Assembly: GCA_910576935.1 (NCBI GenBank)
Contig: CAJTKG010000006.1
Coordinates: 31,263-95,262, forward strand
Direction: 5' to 3'
DNA: 64,000 nucleotides
From: an uncultured Muribaculaceae bacterium
GTDB taxonomy: Bacteria > Bacteroidota > Bacteroidia > Bacteroidales > Muribaculaceae
Shown here: piece by piece, positions 1 through 8,739 of the stretch
Layout of the letters: each line of letters starts with the position of its first letter
Position numbering within the stretch: the stretch's first letter is position 1
Notes under the pieces: generated by a model
The model's database searches: none
What the model was told of the DNA's origin: nothing
What the model saw: the letters and a program-made list of their open reading frames with translations, nothing else
Translations under genes and position numbers: made by a program

Positions 1-1
1 C

Positions 2-67
2 ACGGTCTACACCGAGACCATGGAACGTCCGAAGGCCTTCAGCACTGATCTCTATCGCAGAAAATAA
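2..67 (+). CDS. C-terminal tail of an upstream gene (partial)
   Basis: An open frame enters from the left edge and stops at TAA 65-67, giving about 21 residues that end in DLYRRK. Only 35 bases separate it from the SusC start, so it probably belongs to the same transcription unit. The tail is too short to name; in loci of this kind the neighbour could be an enzyme or a regulator, but nothing here decides that. Confidence 0.5.
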   Translation, partial: TVYTETMERPKAFSTDLYRRK

Positions 68-102
68 CCTGATTTCTAATAACCATCACATTTGATTTTG
101 TT

Positions 103-3100
103 ATGAAACTAATCCAAAAACTAATTCTCATGCTGGCATTGCTGCTGGCCGGCGCTCCCGCGGCGCTTGCTGCAGACCGTATGCTGACGGGTAATGTCCG
201 CGACGTGCAGGACGAGCCCCTCATCGGCGTCAGCGTTCAGGTGGTTGAGAATAAAGCGGCCGTCAGCACCGACATCGACGGAAACTTTGTTGTCAAAGTG
301 CCCGACGGAGCTGTCACTCTTAAAATCTCATATGTCGGCTATAAACCCAAAGATGTCAAAGTCGGCGCAGACCAGAGCAAGGTCAACATCATCCTTGAGG
401 AGGAAGCGACGATGCTCGAAGAGACCGTTGTCGTCGGCTATGGTGTACAGAAAAAGGTCAATCTGACCGGTTCGGTCGCCAGTGTCGACGCAGCCAAACT
501 TGAAGACCGTCTGTCTCACTCGGTCTCGAATATGCTTCAAGGCTCTGTGCCGGGTCTTAATGTCACAACCAATTCGGGTGTCCCGGGACAACAGTCGGGC
601 GTTCTTAATATTCGCGGTGTCACATCTATCGAAGCCGCAGCTCCCCCGTTGGTGCTTATTGACGGTACGGTGGGCGAGATGGACGACGTAAATCCTAACG
701 ATATTGAGTCTATATCGGTCATAAAAGATGCATCGGCTGCAGCCGTTTATGGCGCTCGCGGTGCATTCGGCGTCATTCTTGTCACAACAAAAAGCGGTAA
801 ATCTGACAATGGCAAGGCTAAAGTCCGTTTCAGCGGCCGCTGGGGCTGGAACGAGCCTACGACGAGCACAGACTATGAGACCCGTGGCTATTGGTCGGTC
901 TATACGGTCAACCAGTTCGTTACGGCTAACGGTAGTGCTCCCGAGGTCAATTATACAGACTACGATATGATGCAGCTTCTGGCTCGTGTCAACGATAAGA
1001 CTGAAAACCCCGACCGCCCATGGACAATGGAAATCGAGCGAAACGGCAAACGCCAGTGGATCTACTATGGCAACTATGACCGCTATCATATGGTCTTTAA
1101 TGACAGACGTCCAACCCAACAATATAATATAACTATCAACGGCGGATCGGATGCTGTGAAATATTATCTCTCGGGCGGATACAATAATGAACAGGGTATG
1201 CTGAAAGTACATCCCGATGTATTTAAGAAATATAACTTGAGAGCAAAAATAGATTTTCGTATCAACAAATGGATAACAATGCAGAACAACACTGCATTTA
1301 TGGGCTCGAATTACAAATTTGTCGGCCCGGATGCCAATGTTGAGAATGCTCTTGCTTATGGCGCACGCCATGCTCTTGCCTGTTTCCCCGAGAAGAACCC
1401 CGACGGCAGTTGGCTATATCTGAACTCGTATAACAGCCGTGGCATAATGAACGGCCGTCATATAATGCTTGCCGAGGGCAATCATCGAAACGTAAAACGT
1501 CGCACGGAGTTTACGAACATGACACGTATGGATATCAAGCCGATCAAACAGCTTACTATTACGGCTGACTTCACCTACCGTTTCTCTCAAAGCCGTAATA
1601 CGTACAGAAGTAATAACATCACATATCGTGTTACGCCCGACGGCCCGCTTGAATCATATAAGACAGGTGCGGGACAGAATGAACTGACCGAACAGGTTTA
1701 TACACGAAATTACTATACAGTTAATGCTTTCGCCACTTATAATGATACCTTTGCAAATGATCATAACCTTACAGTAGTTGCAGGTTATAATTATGAGACA
1801 TATAATCATAAAAACATTTCGGCATATGCTCAAAATCTAACCTCTGAAGATCATGACGACCTTGGGCTTCAAGGCAGTGAAGGTGAGCTGAGAGTTGGTG
1901 GCGGTCAAAAAGGCTATGCAATTCAAGGTATATTCGGACGTATCAATTATGACTATAAAGGTAAATATCTTTTTGAACTCAGTAGCCGTATTGACGGCAC
2001 CTCGCGCTTTGCAAAAGGCCACCGTTGGGCTTCTTACCCTTCGGGTTCAGTCGGCTGGCGTATGTCGGAAGAAGGTTTCTTTGAACCCTTGCGCAGAACG
2101 GTCGACAACTTAAAGATCCGTTTTTCCTACGGTCGTCTCGGGAATCAGAATATTAAGGATTATTATACCTACCTTCGTCAAGTAGAACCACATATTTTTG
2201 GTGGTTATACCTTTGACGGAACATCGATGGGAACCTATACATCACTGGAAGATCCGATCGCCTCTGACCGCACATGGGAAAAGGCCGAACACTATGATGT
2301 AGGTATTGATGCGTCATTCTTTGGAACAAGACTCAACATAACAGCCGACGGTTATATACGTAATACCATAGATATGTTAGGTCCGGGAGTTTCATTGCCA
2401 AGTGTATATGGCGCTAAAGAACCGTTGATGAACGTTGCCAACCTTCGTACAAAAGGCTATGAATTTACGATTAATTGGATGGATAATATCCAGATCGGCA
2501 ACCAGATGCTTACATATAATTTAGGATTCAATATAAGTGACTACAGAACGGAAATTACAAAGTATAAAAATCCCGATAAATCTTTTGCCAAGCCTTATTA
2601 TGAAGGAATGGAATACGGTGAGATCTGGGGCTTCAAGACCGGCGGTCTGTTTAAGACAACCGAGGAGGCCCAGCAGTATAAATCAGAGGTCGATCTCTCT
2701 TATGTTGCCAAGCGTATCAACGGTGACTGGCAGGCCGGTGACATCAAATATCTCGACGTTGACGGCAGCGGTGGTATAAGCCTCGGCAAAAACACGGTCG
2801 ATGATCCCGGTGACCGCGTTAAGCTCGGCAATAAGCTTCCGCGTCTGCAATATGGCTTTAATGTCGGCGTACGCTATTTCGGCTTTGACGTTTCGGCGTT
2901 CTTCCAGGGTACGGGCAACCATTATTGGTATCCTCACGGACATTCGATGCCGTTCTGGGGCTCATATTCTTACCCATATCTGAGCTTTATGCCGGCTGAC
3001 TTCCGTGAAAAAGTCTGGTCAGAAGATAACCCCAACGCTTATTTCCCACGTCCGATGGCTTATGCTTCGACATCCGGTACACTTCAGTTTGTCAACGACC

Positions 3101-3369
3101 GATATCTTCAGAATCTGCGCTATCTCCGTTTCAAAAATCTGACGGTAGGTTATACTCTGCCTAAAAAATGGACTAAAGTAGCTTATATGGAGAAAGTTCG
3201 TGTTTACTTCTCGGGCGAGAATCTTTGCTATTGGTCTCCTTTGAAGAAAAACACCAAATATATCGATCCCGAGGCAGCCTTTGACCGCACCGGTGGTGAT
3301 GGCGTAATGAGTAATATGTTTTATCCGTGGTCCAGAACATTTATGTTCGGTCTCGATGTAACATTCTAA
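103..3369 (+). CDS. SusC/RagA-family TonB-linked outer-membrane transporter
   Basis: This 1088-residue protein is a SusC-type TonB-dependent receptor that imports glycans or peptides across the outer membrane with its SusD partner. Visible parts are a signal peptide (1-23), a carboxypeptidase-regulatory-like beta domain (about 26-100), a TonB-box-like EETVVVGYG at about 106-114, a plug with LVLIDG and the conserved SISVIKDASAAAVYGARG stretch near 205-222, and a long beta-barrel ending in an aromatic residue (DVTF). Length is normal for SusC. It starts an operon with the SusD gene 14 bases downstream. The substrate cannot be told from the sequence. The family call is very secure. Confidence 0.96.
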   Translation: MKLIQKLILMLALLLAGAPAALAADRMLTGNVRDVQDEPLIGVSVQVVENKAAVSTDIDGNFVVKVPDGAVTLKISYVGYKPKDVKVGADQSKVNIILEEEATMLEETVVVGYGVQKKVNLTGSVASVDAAKLEDRLSHSVSNMLQGSVPGLNVTTNSGVPGQQSGVLNIRGVTSIEAAAPPLVLIDGTVGEMDDVNPNDIESISVIKDASAAAVYGARGAFGVILVTTKSGKSDNGKAKVRFSGRWGWNEPTTSTDYETRGYWSVYTVNQFVTANGSAPEVNYTDYDMMQLLARVNDKTENPDRPWTMEIERNGKRQWIYYGNYDRYHMVFNDRRPTQQYNITINGGSDAVKYYLSGGYNNEQGMLKVHPDVFKKYNLRAKIDFRINKWITMQNNTAFMGSNYKFVGPDANVENALAYGARHALACFPEKNPDGSWLYLNSYNSRGIMNGRHIMLAEGNHRNVKRRTEFTNMTRMDIKPIKQLTITADFTYRFSQSRNTYRSNNITYRVTPDGPLESYKTGAGQNELTEQVYTRNYYTVNAFATYNDTFANDHNLTVVAGYNYETYNHKNISAYAQNLTSEDHDDLGLQGSEGELRVGGGQKGYAIQGIFGRINYDYKGKYLFELSSRIDGTSRFAKGHRWASYPSGSVGWRMSEEGFFEPLRRTVDNLKIRFSYGRLGNQNIKDYYTYLRQVEPHIFGGYTFDGTSMGTYTSLEDPIASDRTWEKAEHYDVGIDASFFGTRLNITADGYIRNTIDMLGPGVSLPSVYGAKEPLMNVANLRTKGYEFTINWMDNIQIGNQMLTYNLGFNISDYRTEITKYKNPDKSFAKPYYEGMEYGEIWGFKTGGLFKTTEEAQQYKSEVDLSYVAKRINGDWQAGDIKYLDVDGSGGISLGKNTVDDPGDRVKLGNKLPRLQYGFNVGVRYFGFDVSAFFQGTGNHYWYPHGHSMPFWGSYSYPYLSFMPADFREKVWSEDNPNAYFPRPMAYASTSGTLQFVNDRYLQNLRYLRFKNLTVGYTLPKKWTKVAYMEKVRVYFSGENLCYWSPLKKNTKYIDPEAAFDRTGGDGVMSNMFYPWSRTFMFGLDVTF

Positions 3370-3383
3370 ACCTTAAGCAGACA

Positions 3384-5198
3384 ATGAAAATGAAAAGAAT
3401 AATCCCTATATTCCTGTTGGCTATAGCCGCAGGTCTGTCATCTTGCGAAGATCTTATCGACACCAAGCCGAAAGATACGGTCAGCGACATAGATTATTTT
3501 AAAAATGATGACCAGCTCAAGATGTTCACCAACCCGTATTATAATAATCTGTTGCCCAAAGAGCCTTATACGGAGCAAAGTGATCAGTATGTACAGATGA
3601 ACCTCTCGGCTGTTTTGATTGGCGGCAATCGTCGTCAAGTGCCCGAGTCGGGTGGCGGCTGGACATGGACAACACTTCGTCGAATAAACGAGTGTCTGGC
3701 ACACATAGATCAATGTGAGGACGAAACCGTAAAAAATCACTATATCGCCCTCTCGCGATTCTTCCGCGCTTATTTCTATTTTGAAAAAGTAAAGCGCTTT
3801 GGCGATGTACCGTTTTATGATACACCTATCGGTTCGGCTGACACCGAATTGCTTCAGAAACCTCGTGATTCCCGCGAGTTGGTTATGACCGAAATGATTA
3901 AGGATGTCGATTATGCCATAGCAACACTTCCGGTAAAGGCCAAGAACACCGATAATCCCTATCGAGTTTCGCATGGTGCGGCTCTTGCGTTGAAGGCACA
4001 GTTCTGTCTTTATGAAGGTACTTATCGCAAGTATCATAATCTTAATATCGAGGGCCATGATTATAAATATTACCTCGAACAGGCAGCCGCAGCCGCCAAG
4101 CAGATTATTGATGAGAAAGAGTATAAGCTTTATAGCACGAATAATCCCGACAAGGACTATCTGACACTCTTCACCCTCGAAGATGCGAACCCCGACGAAT
4201 ATATTCTTGCTATCCGCAATTCATATGCTATCAATGTAACTCATAACGTCAACGGACTGTCGTTTCAGCCGACTCAAGGTATTCCCGGCCTGACCCGTAA
4301 CTTTATCAATACTTATATGATGAAAGACGGTAGCCGATTTACCGATAAACCCGGCTGGCAGACTATGGTCTTTGTCGATGAGATGAAAGACCGCGATCCA
4401 CGACTGGCGCAGTCAATCCGCAGCCTCGGTTATACCCGTATCGGCAAATCAGAAGTGCTTGCTCCCGATTTCGGTTTTTGTACGACAGGTTATATGCCCA
4501 TCAAGTTTGTCGTCGGCCCGGATGTAAACGGCGGTCAGGTCGACCGTGGCGGACGTAACACCAACGATATTCCCGTCTACCGTTATGCCGAGGTGCTTCT
4601 CAACTACGCCGAGGCAAAAGCAGAACTCGGCACGCTTACACAGGAAGACCTGAATATTTCGGTAAATCTTATCCGCAAACGTGCGGGCATGAAAGATCTT
4701 GTCATGGCCGATGCCAATGCCGCTCCTGACCCATATCTGATGTCGTCCGAGACCGGCTTTACCAACGTGACAGGCAACAATGCCGGTGTTATCCTCGAGA
4801 TACGTCGCGAGCGCGGCATCGAGCTTCTTGAAGAAGGCTTCAGATTAACCGATCTATTCCGCTGGAAAGCCGGTCTGCGACTCAATCAGTCAATCAGGGG
4901 TATGTATTTCCCCGGTCCCGGCGAGTATGACCTGACGGGCGACGGCAAACCCAATCTCGTGCTCTATGCCAACGGTACTCCCGCTCCGATAGCACCCGCG
5001 GGCGCACTTGTCAAGGAGATCGGCAAAGACATCCTTCTCTCTGAAGGTTCTTCAGGTTATGTCGATTATCACAAAAATCACGAGCGCTATGGCTTCAACG
5101 AGGGCCGCGACTATCTCTACCCGATTCCTATCAACGAACGTTCGCTCAACCCGAATCTTACCCAGAATCCGGGTTGGAATGACGGTCTTGATTTCTAA
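3384..5198 (+). CDS. SusD/RagB-family surface substrate-binding lipoprotein
   Basis: The 604-residue partner of the preceding SusC. The ATG at 3384 is chosen because it gives a clean lipoprotein signal (MKMKRIIPIFLLAIAAGLSSC, lipid on Cys21); an upstream GTG at 3327 overlaps susC and would spoil the signal. SusD proteins are surface lipoproteins with a TPR-like helical fold that cap the SusC barrel and bind the nutrient. The family's late motif is present as RRERGIELLEEGFRLTDLFRW, about 100 residues before the end. The gene sits 14 bases after susC and 31 before the next lipoprotein gene, so all three should be co-transcribed. Ligand unknown. Confidence 0.95.
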   Translation: MKMKRIIPIFLLAIAAGLSSCEDLIDTKPKDTVSDIDYFKNDDQLKMFTNPYYNNLLPKEPYTEQSDQYVQMNLSAVLIGGNRRQVPESGGGWTWTTLRRINECLAHIDQCEDETVKNHYIALSRFFRAYFYFEKVKRFGDVPFYDTPIGSADTELLQKPRDSRELVMTEMIKDVDYAIATLPVKAKNTDNPYRVSHGAALALKAQFCLYEGTYRKYHNLNIEGHDYKYYLEQAAAAAKQIIDEKEYKLYSTNNPDKDYLTLFTLEDANPDEYILAIRNSYAINVTHNVNGLSFQPTQGIPGLTRNFINTYMMKDGSRFTDKPGWQTMVFVDEMKDRDPRLAQSIRSLGYTRIGKSEVLAPDFGFCTTGYMPIKFVVGPDVNGGQVDRGGRNTNDIPVYRYAEVLLNYAEAKAELGTLTQEDLNISVNLIRKRAGMKDLVMADANAAPDPYLMSSETGFTNVTGNNAGVILEIRRERGIELLEEGFRLTDLFRWKAGLRLNQSIRGMYFPGPGEYDLTGDGKPNLVLYANGTPAPIAPAGALVKEIGKDILLSEGSSGYVDYHKNHERYGFNEGRDYLYPIPINERSLNPNLTQNPGWNDGLDF

Positions 5199-5229
5199 CA
5201 GTTTTTCTTTAATTCAATAAGATAATAAG

Positions 5230-6762
5230 ATGAATAAGAAATTCAATATATTCGTTATCGCGCTGCTTGCTTTCTGCGGCTTTGCCATCGTGTCGTGTGA
5301 CGATGACGACAATAACAAGATGGCCAAGGCAACGATGACCAGCGCAACATATCTCGACTTTGTCGCCGAGAATGCCCAGACCGCCATCATAACGGTTTAT
5401 TCAGACGCACAATGGCTGGTTGATGAATGCCCCGAGTGGGTTACCGTCGAGCCTTCGACCGGCACTGGTGTCACGGAGGTCAAGATATCGGTCGCTGACA
5501 ACTATCGCGACGGTGCGCCCGATAATCCCCGCAAGGCCAAGGTCGCATTCAAAGGCGGGTCGCTCGCAAGTATGTCGACAGTTGAAGTACGACAGGCCGG
5601 CGATAAATTCCGCGATCTGCCTGTCTATGATGCCGCCAAGGCTGAGACTCTTGACGACGAGACCATGAGCAAGATCGAGAATCTTGTGGTGATGGGCAAG
5701 ATCGGCGATGACGTCATCGCCACTGACGGTAAAGCCAATATCTTCATCACTTATGTCGAAGACGGAGGTCTTGATCTGATTTCAGCCGGTGATGTCATCA
5801 CCCTCGAAGGCACCAAGATGACAGACGCGCGCAAATTGCCGTATTTCACCGCCGACCGCGTCACCATGACCGATCACGTTTCAGATCTGACCTATCCCGA
5901 TGCTGTCGATATAACCGGCCAGGTTGACAGCTATACAGCCGCTACATACACATATGTAATGGCCACGGGTATCCTTGACGGCGGCACGCTGAAGATCGAT
6001 GGCGCAAACAATACGGTCAGTGTTGTGGGTGCGGGTCCCGATGTCGACACCAACGCTCTCAGCGGCCACAAGGTGACCCTCAAAGGTTACTATGCCGGCA
6101 CGGCAACGCCTATCATACGTTTCTTCGCCATGGAGGCCGAAGATCTCGGCGTCTTCGAGGTTGTTTATTTCATGGAAGACTTCGAATGGTTCGAGCCATG
6201 GTCAAGCCAGACTCCCGCCGGCGATACAATCGGCTCTAACGACTCTGATGCCACCGCACAGCAGCTCGGCACAAACAAAGTCGACGATGTATCGACCTAC
6301 GATGCCCTTTTGGAAAGAGGATATGAGATCATCGCCACGCACCATCCCGACAAATCGGAACGCAAACCTCAGGCCCAGACCTATATCCAGCGCAACTATC
6401 TCAAGTTCGGCCTCACGGGTTATCAGAGCGGTATCGTGCTGCCGAAGATCGAGGGCGTGCCCGCAGACGCAAAACTGATGCTCACATTCGATACCAGCAC
6501 ACAGCGACAGGGAAGCGGCGTCTTTGACGATACCGAGCTTGTTGTTATCGTCGAGACCGGTTCGGTCCGCAACGAGTATGAGTTTGCCGTGCCTCATCCC
6601 GAAAAAGACGGAGCATACAAATGGTATAAAGTCGAGGTCGATCTTGCCGGCGCTACTGTCACAGCCGACACAAAGATCACAATCCGCAATGCCGACAGCC
6701 AGTGGGGCAGCTCAAAGGCCCTCCGTTGGTATCTCGACAATATCAAGCTGAAAGAAAAGTAA
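5230..6762 (+). CDS. Surface lipoprotein with BACON-like and OB-fold (DUF5689-like) regions
   Basis: A 510-residue lipoprotein (signal ends IVSC, Cys23, followed by an Asp-rich stretch typical of surface-exposed lipoproteins). Residues about 36-107 look like a BACON beta-sandwich domain (SDAQWLVDECPEWVTVEPSTG). Residues about 115-305 resemble the DUF5689/OB-fold part of Bacteroidetes surface proteins, and the C-terminal 200 residues look like a jelly-roll domain beginning FMEDFEWFEPW. Such proteins fill the SusE/F position in these loci and help hold the substrate at the cell surface. It is the last gene of the operon; a hairpin follows. Domain names rest on sequence resemblance only. Confidence 0.8.
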   Translation: MNKKFNIFVIALLAFCGFAIVSCDDDDNNKMAKATMTSATYLDFVAENAQTAIITVYSDAQWLVDECPEWVTVEPSTGTGVTEVKISVADNYRDGAPDNPRKAKVAFKGGSLASMSTVEVRQAGDKFRDLPVYDAAKAETLDDETMSKIENLVVMGKIGDDVIATDGKANIFITYVEDGGLDLISAGDVITLEGTKMTDARKLPYFTADRVTMTDHVSDLTYPDAVDITGQVDSYTAATYTYVMATGILDGGTLKIDGANNTVSVVGAGPDVDTNALSGHKVTLKGYYAGTATPIIRFFAMEAEDLGVFEVVYFMEDFEWFEPWSSQTPAGDTIGSNDSDATAQQLGTNKVDDVSTYDALLERGYEIIATHHPDKSERKPQAQTYIQRNYLKFGLTGYQSGIVLPKIEGVPADAKLMLTFDTSTQRQGSGVFDDTELVVIVETGSVRNEYEFAVPHPEKDGAYKWYKVEVDLAGATVTADTKITIRNADSQWGSSKALRWYLDNIKLKEK

Positions 6763-6786
6763 TTTGAATTCCTGATAAACACAAGC

Positions 6787-6825
6787 GAGCGCCCCGATAG
6801 CATCATTATGACTGCCGGGGCGTTC
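6787..6825 (+). terminator. Terminator-like hairpin after the first SusCD operon
   Basis: A 10-bp stem (6787-6796 with 6816-6825, core CGCCCCG/CGGGGCG, one G-T pair) lies 24 bases after the lipoprotein stop codon. No long T-run follows, so it is a weak or factor-dependent terminator. Confidence 0.55.
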
Positions 6826-6907
6826 AACATTCCGGAGACTTCTCATCGATGATGTGCCGTTTTGCGACATTTGTGCGCTAAAAGTGGCCCGAAATGCCGC
6901 TTAGCGT

Positions 6908-6936
6908 TTGTTTATGCCGAAAAATATATATCTTTG
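6908..6936 (+). promoter_or_regulatory. Promoter of the phospholipase gene
   Basis: TTG at 6908-6910, an 18-base spacer and TATCTTTG at 6929-6936 match the Bacteroidetes primary sigma consensus, with the spacer one base short of the usual range. Confidence 0.6.
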
Positions 6937-6965
6937 CAGACGAGTAAAACAAGGAATTTTTTGTT

Positions 6966-7802
6966 GTGAGACGTCTTATATTTATCACATTTGCCATAAT
7001 AGTATCAGTGGTTTCGGCCTCGTCGCAGATTCTCAGCATCGACAGCGAGCCGCTTGATCCCGATAGCATTCGCCGAGACTATGAAAACCGTCCTTATTTC
7101 GGGTTATATAAGGACAATTACTTTATCTTCGGACCGGCAGTCGGGCAAAAGATAACGCGAGCTAACACGAACATAAAATTTCAGATATCGGTAGCTCAAC
7201 GGCTTACGCGTTCGGTGCTTCCCGGCGGCACATTTCTTTATCTCTTCTATTCGCAGAAATGTTTCTGGAACGTGCTTGAAAACTCAATGCCGATGACCGA
7301 TCTCAACTTCAATCCGGGCATAGGCCTTGCCAAGCCGATTTTTGTCAAAAATCGCTACGTCGGCAATGCCACTTTTATGATCGAGCATGAGAGCAACGGC
7401 CGCGACAGCATATGGTCGCGTTCGTGGAACAAAGTGTCACTCGCGGCTAATATTCTTGTCACCAAGCATCTGATGGTTCACGGCAAGGTGTGGATCCCGA
7501 TTATCGACGGTGTCAATAACAAGGATATCCTGCACTATTGCGGTATCTATCAGACAGGATTCCAGTATATATCGAGCGGCAATCGCTTCACGGCGTCGCT
7601 TACTCTGGTAAAGCGAGCCGGCAAGTTCTTCGACTATAATTCTATCGTGGAATTTGCATATAGAATTTTCAAGCGGGACAATCAGTTTCTTTTCGTGCAG
7701 TATTACAACGGCTATGGCGAGGGGTTGCTTGATTACAAACAGTTCCATTCTCAATTGCGTGTAGGCATAGTGATCAAGCCCAAGTTTTTCAGCGAATATT
7801 AG
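6966..7802 (+). CDS. pldA: Outer-membrane phospholipase A (OMPLA family)
   Basis: This 278-residue protein matches the OMPLA family, a 12-strand beta-barrel that hydrolyses phospholipids that reach the outer leaflet of the outer membrane. A signal peptide covers about 1-21. The catalytic signature is clear: EHESNGRDSIWSRSWN at 140-155 supplies His141, Ser143 and Asn155, in the same register as His142, Ser144 and Asn156 of the E. coli enzyme. Start is GTG at 6966; no ATG start fits. The gene is alone, with its own promoter, and faces the WYL gene tail to tail. Likely role is lipid-asymmetry maintenance or phospholipid turnover. Confidence 0.9.
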   Translation: MRRLIFITFAIIVSVVSASSQILSIDSEPLDPDSIRRDYENRPYFGLYKDNYFIFGPAVGQKITRANTNIKFQISVAQRLTRSVLPGGTFLYLFYSQKCFWNVLENSMPMTDLNFNPGIGLAKPIFVKNRYVGNATFMIEHESNGRDSIWSRSWNKVSLAANILVTKHLMVHGKVWIPIIDGVNNKDILHYCGIYQTGFQYISSGNRFTASLTLVKRAGKFFDYNSIVEFAYRIFKRDNQFLFVQYYNGYGEGLLDYKQFHSQLRVGIVIKPKFFSEY

Positions 7803-7832
7803 CCGGGGGCGGACGTGTCGGACAAGTCTGAC

Positions 7833-8726
7833 CTATTCATAGCCCTTGAGAGCCTCGGCGAGGCGTGTTTTCATAATGGCGCGCAACTCGGGCGGCTCGA
7901 GCACGGTTACGTTAGGGCCGTATGAGAGCAGTTCGGCGACGAAGTCGTCGGTGATGCGCAACCGGTAGTGGAAAATCGAATATTCGTCATTGATCATCTC
8001 AGTCTGCGAGTGATGTAGCGGCAGCGCTCTGAAGTATTTTGCCTGTCGGTGATCGACGCGCAGTACGATGCGTTTTGGCTCGTTCTGTGATACAACTATG
8101 CCGAACGAGTCGTTGAAGTAGCTTTCGTGATCGAATGACGCATCGGCTTTAAAGCTGTCTGATGTCACGACTACCTCTTTCATGCGGTCGAGAGCATATG
8201 TTTTTATGCGGTCTTCGGTCACATTGCGGCCTGTGACATACCAGCGCTGTTTGAATATTTTCAGTAGATACGGCTCGATGACAATGCCCGTTGTCGGCAG
8301 GCTGCGTGTATATGGATGATAGTTGAACCGCAGCGTGTGGCCGGCGCGGAGAGCGTCGATGACGACTCCGAGATATTCGCGCGCCGACGGGACGTTTTCG
8401 ATGAATATGCGTCCGGCGATGTCTCGCGAGCCGCTGAGTATGTCGTTTGTCGCCGCCGAGTTGAGCAGCCAGTCGGTGACACTTTCGCTATGGGAGTCTT
8501 CTTCCGAGATATAGTATTCAAACGTAGACTGGTCGCATTCGACTGTGATGTCGAAGAGTTCTTCGATGGCCTGACGGTAGTTATAAAACGTGCGTCGCGG
8601 CAACGGACGCCCGTCGGAGTAGCGTGAGCGTATCCAACAGGCGTCGATTTCGTTGCGCGTCATGCGGCCATGGCGTTTGAGAGTGTCGACGAGCCATACA
8701 TAGCGGTTGAAGAGGTCCCGTGCCAT
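7833..8726 (-). CDS. WYL-domain transcriptional regulator
   Basis: A 297-residue regulator with an N-terminal winged-helix DNA-binding part (about 1-80) and a C-terminal WYL domain (motif QRWYVTGRN, about residues 166-174), a module that senses small molecules or nucleic acids in other bacteria. It lies 13 bases after the symporter gene on the same strand and is therefore probably the third gene of the namZ operon and possibly its regulator. No enzymatic motif is present. It differs from the defence-linked WYL proteins in having no defence genes around it. Confidence 0.85.
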   Translation of the reverse strand: MARDLFNRYVWLVDTLKRHGRMTRNEIDACWIRSRYSDGRPLPRRTFYNYRQAIEELFDITVECDQSTFEYYISEEDSHSESVTDWLLNSAATNDILSGSRDIAGRIFIENVPSAREYLGVVIDALRAGHTLRFNYHPYTRSLPTTGIVIEPYLLKIFKQRWYVTGRNVTEDRIKTYALDRMKEVVVTSDSFKADASFDHESYFNDSFGIVVSQNEPKRIVLRVDHRQAKYFRALPLHHSQTEMINDEYSIFHYRLRITDDFVAELLSYGPNVTVLEPPELRAIMKTRLAEALKGYE

Positions 8727-8739
8727 GGTACATAGAGAT

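Noticed and set aside
328..1371. Long minus-strand open frame (347 codons) inside the first SusC gene
   Set aside because: It lies fully inside a well-supported gene, has no recognisable domain and an odd Ile/Cys/Arg-rich composition; it is an antisense shadow of codon bias.
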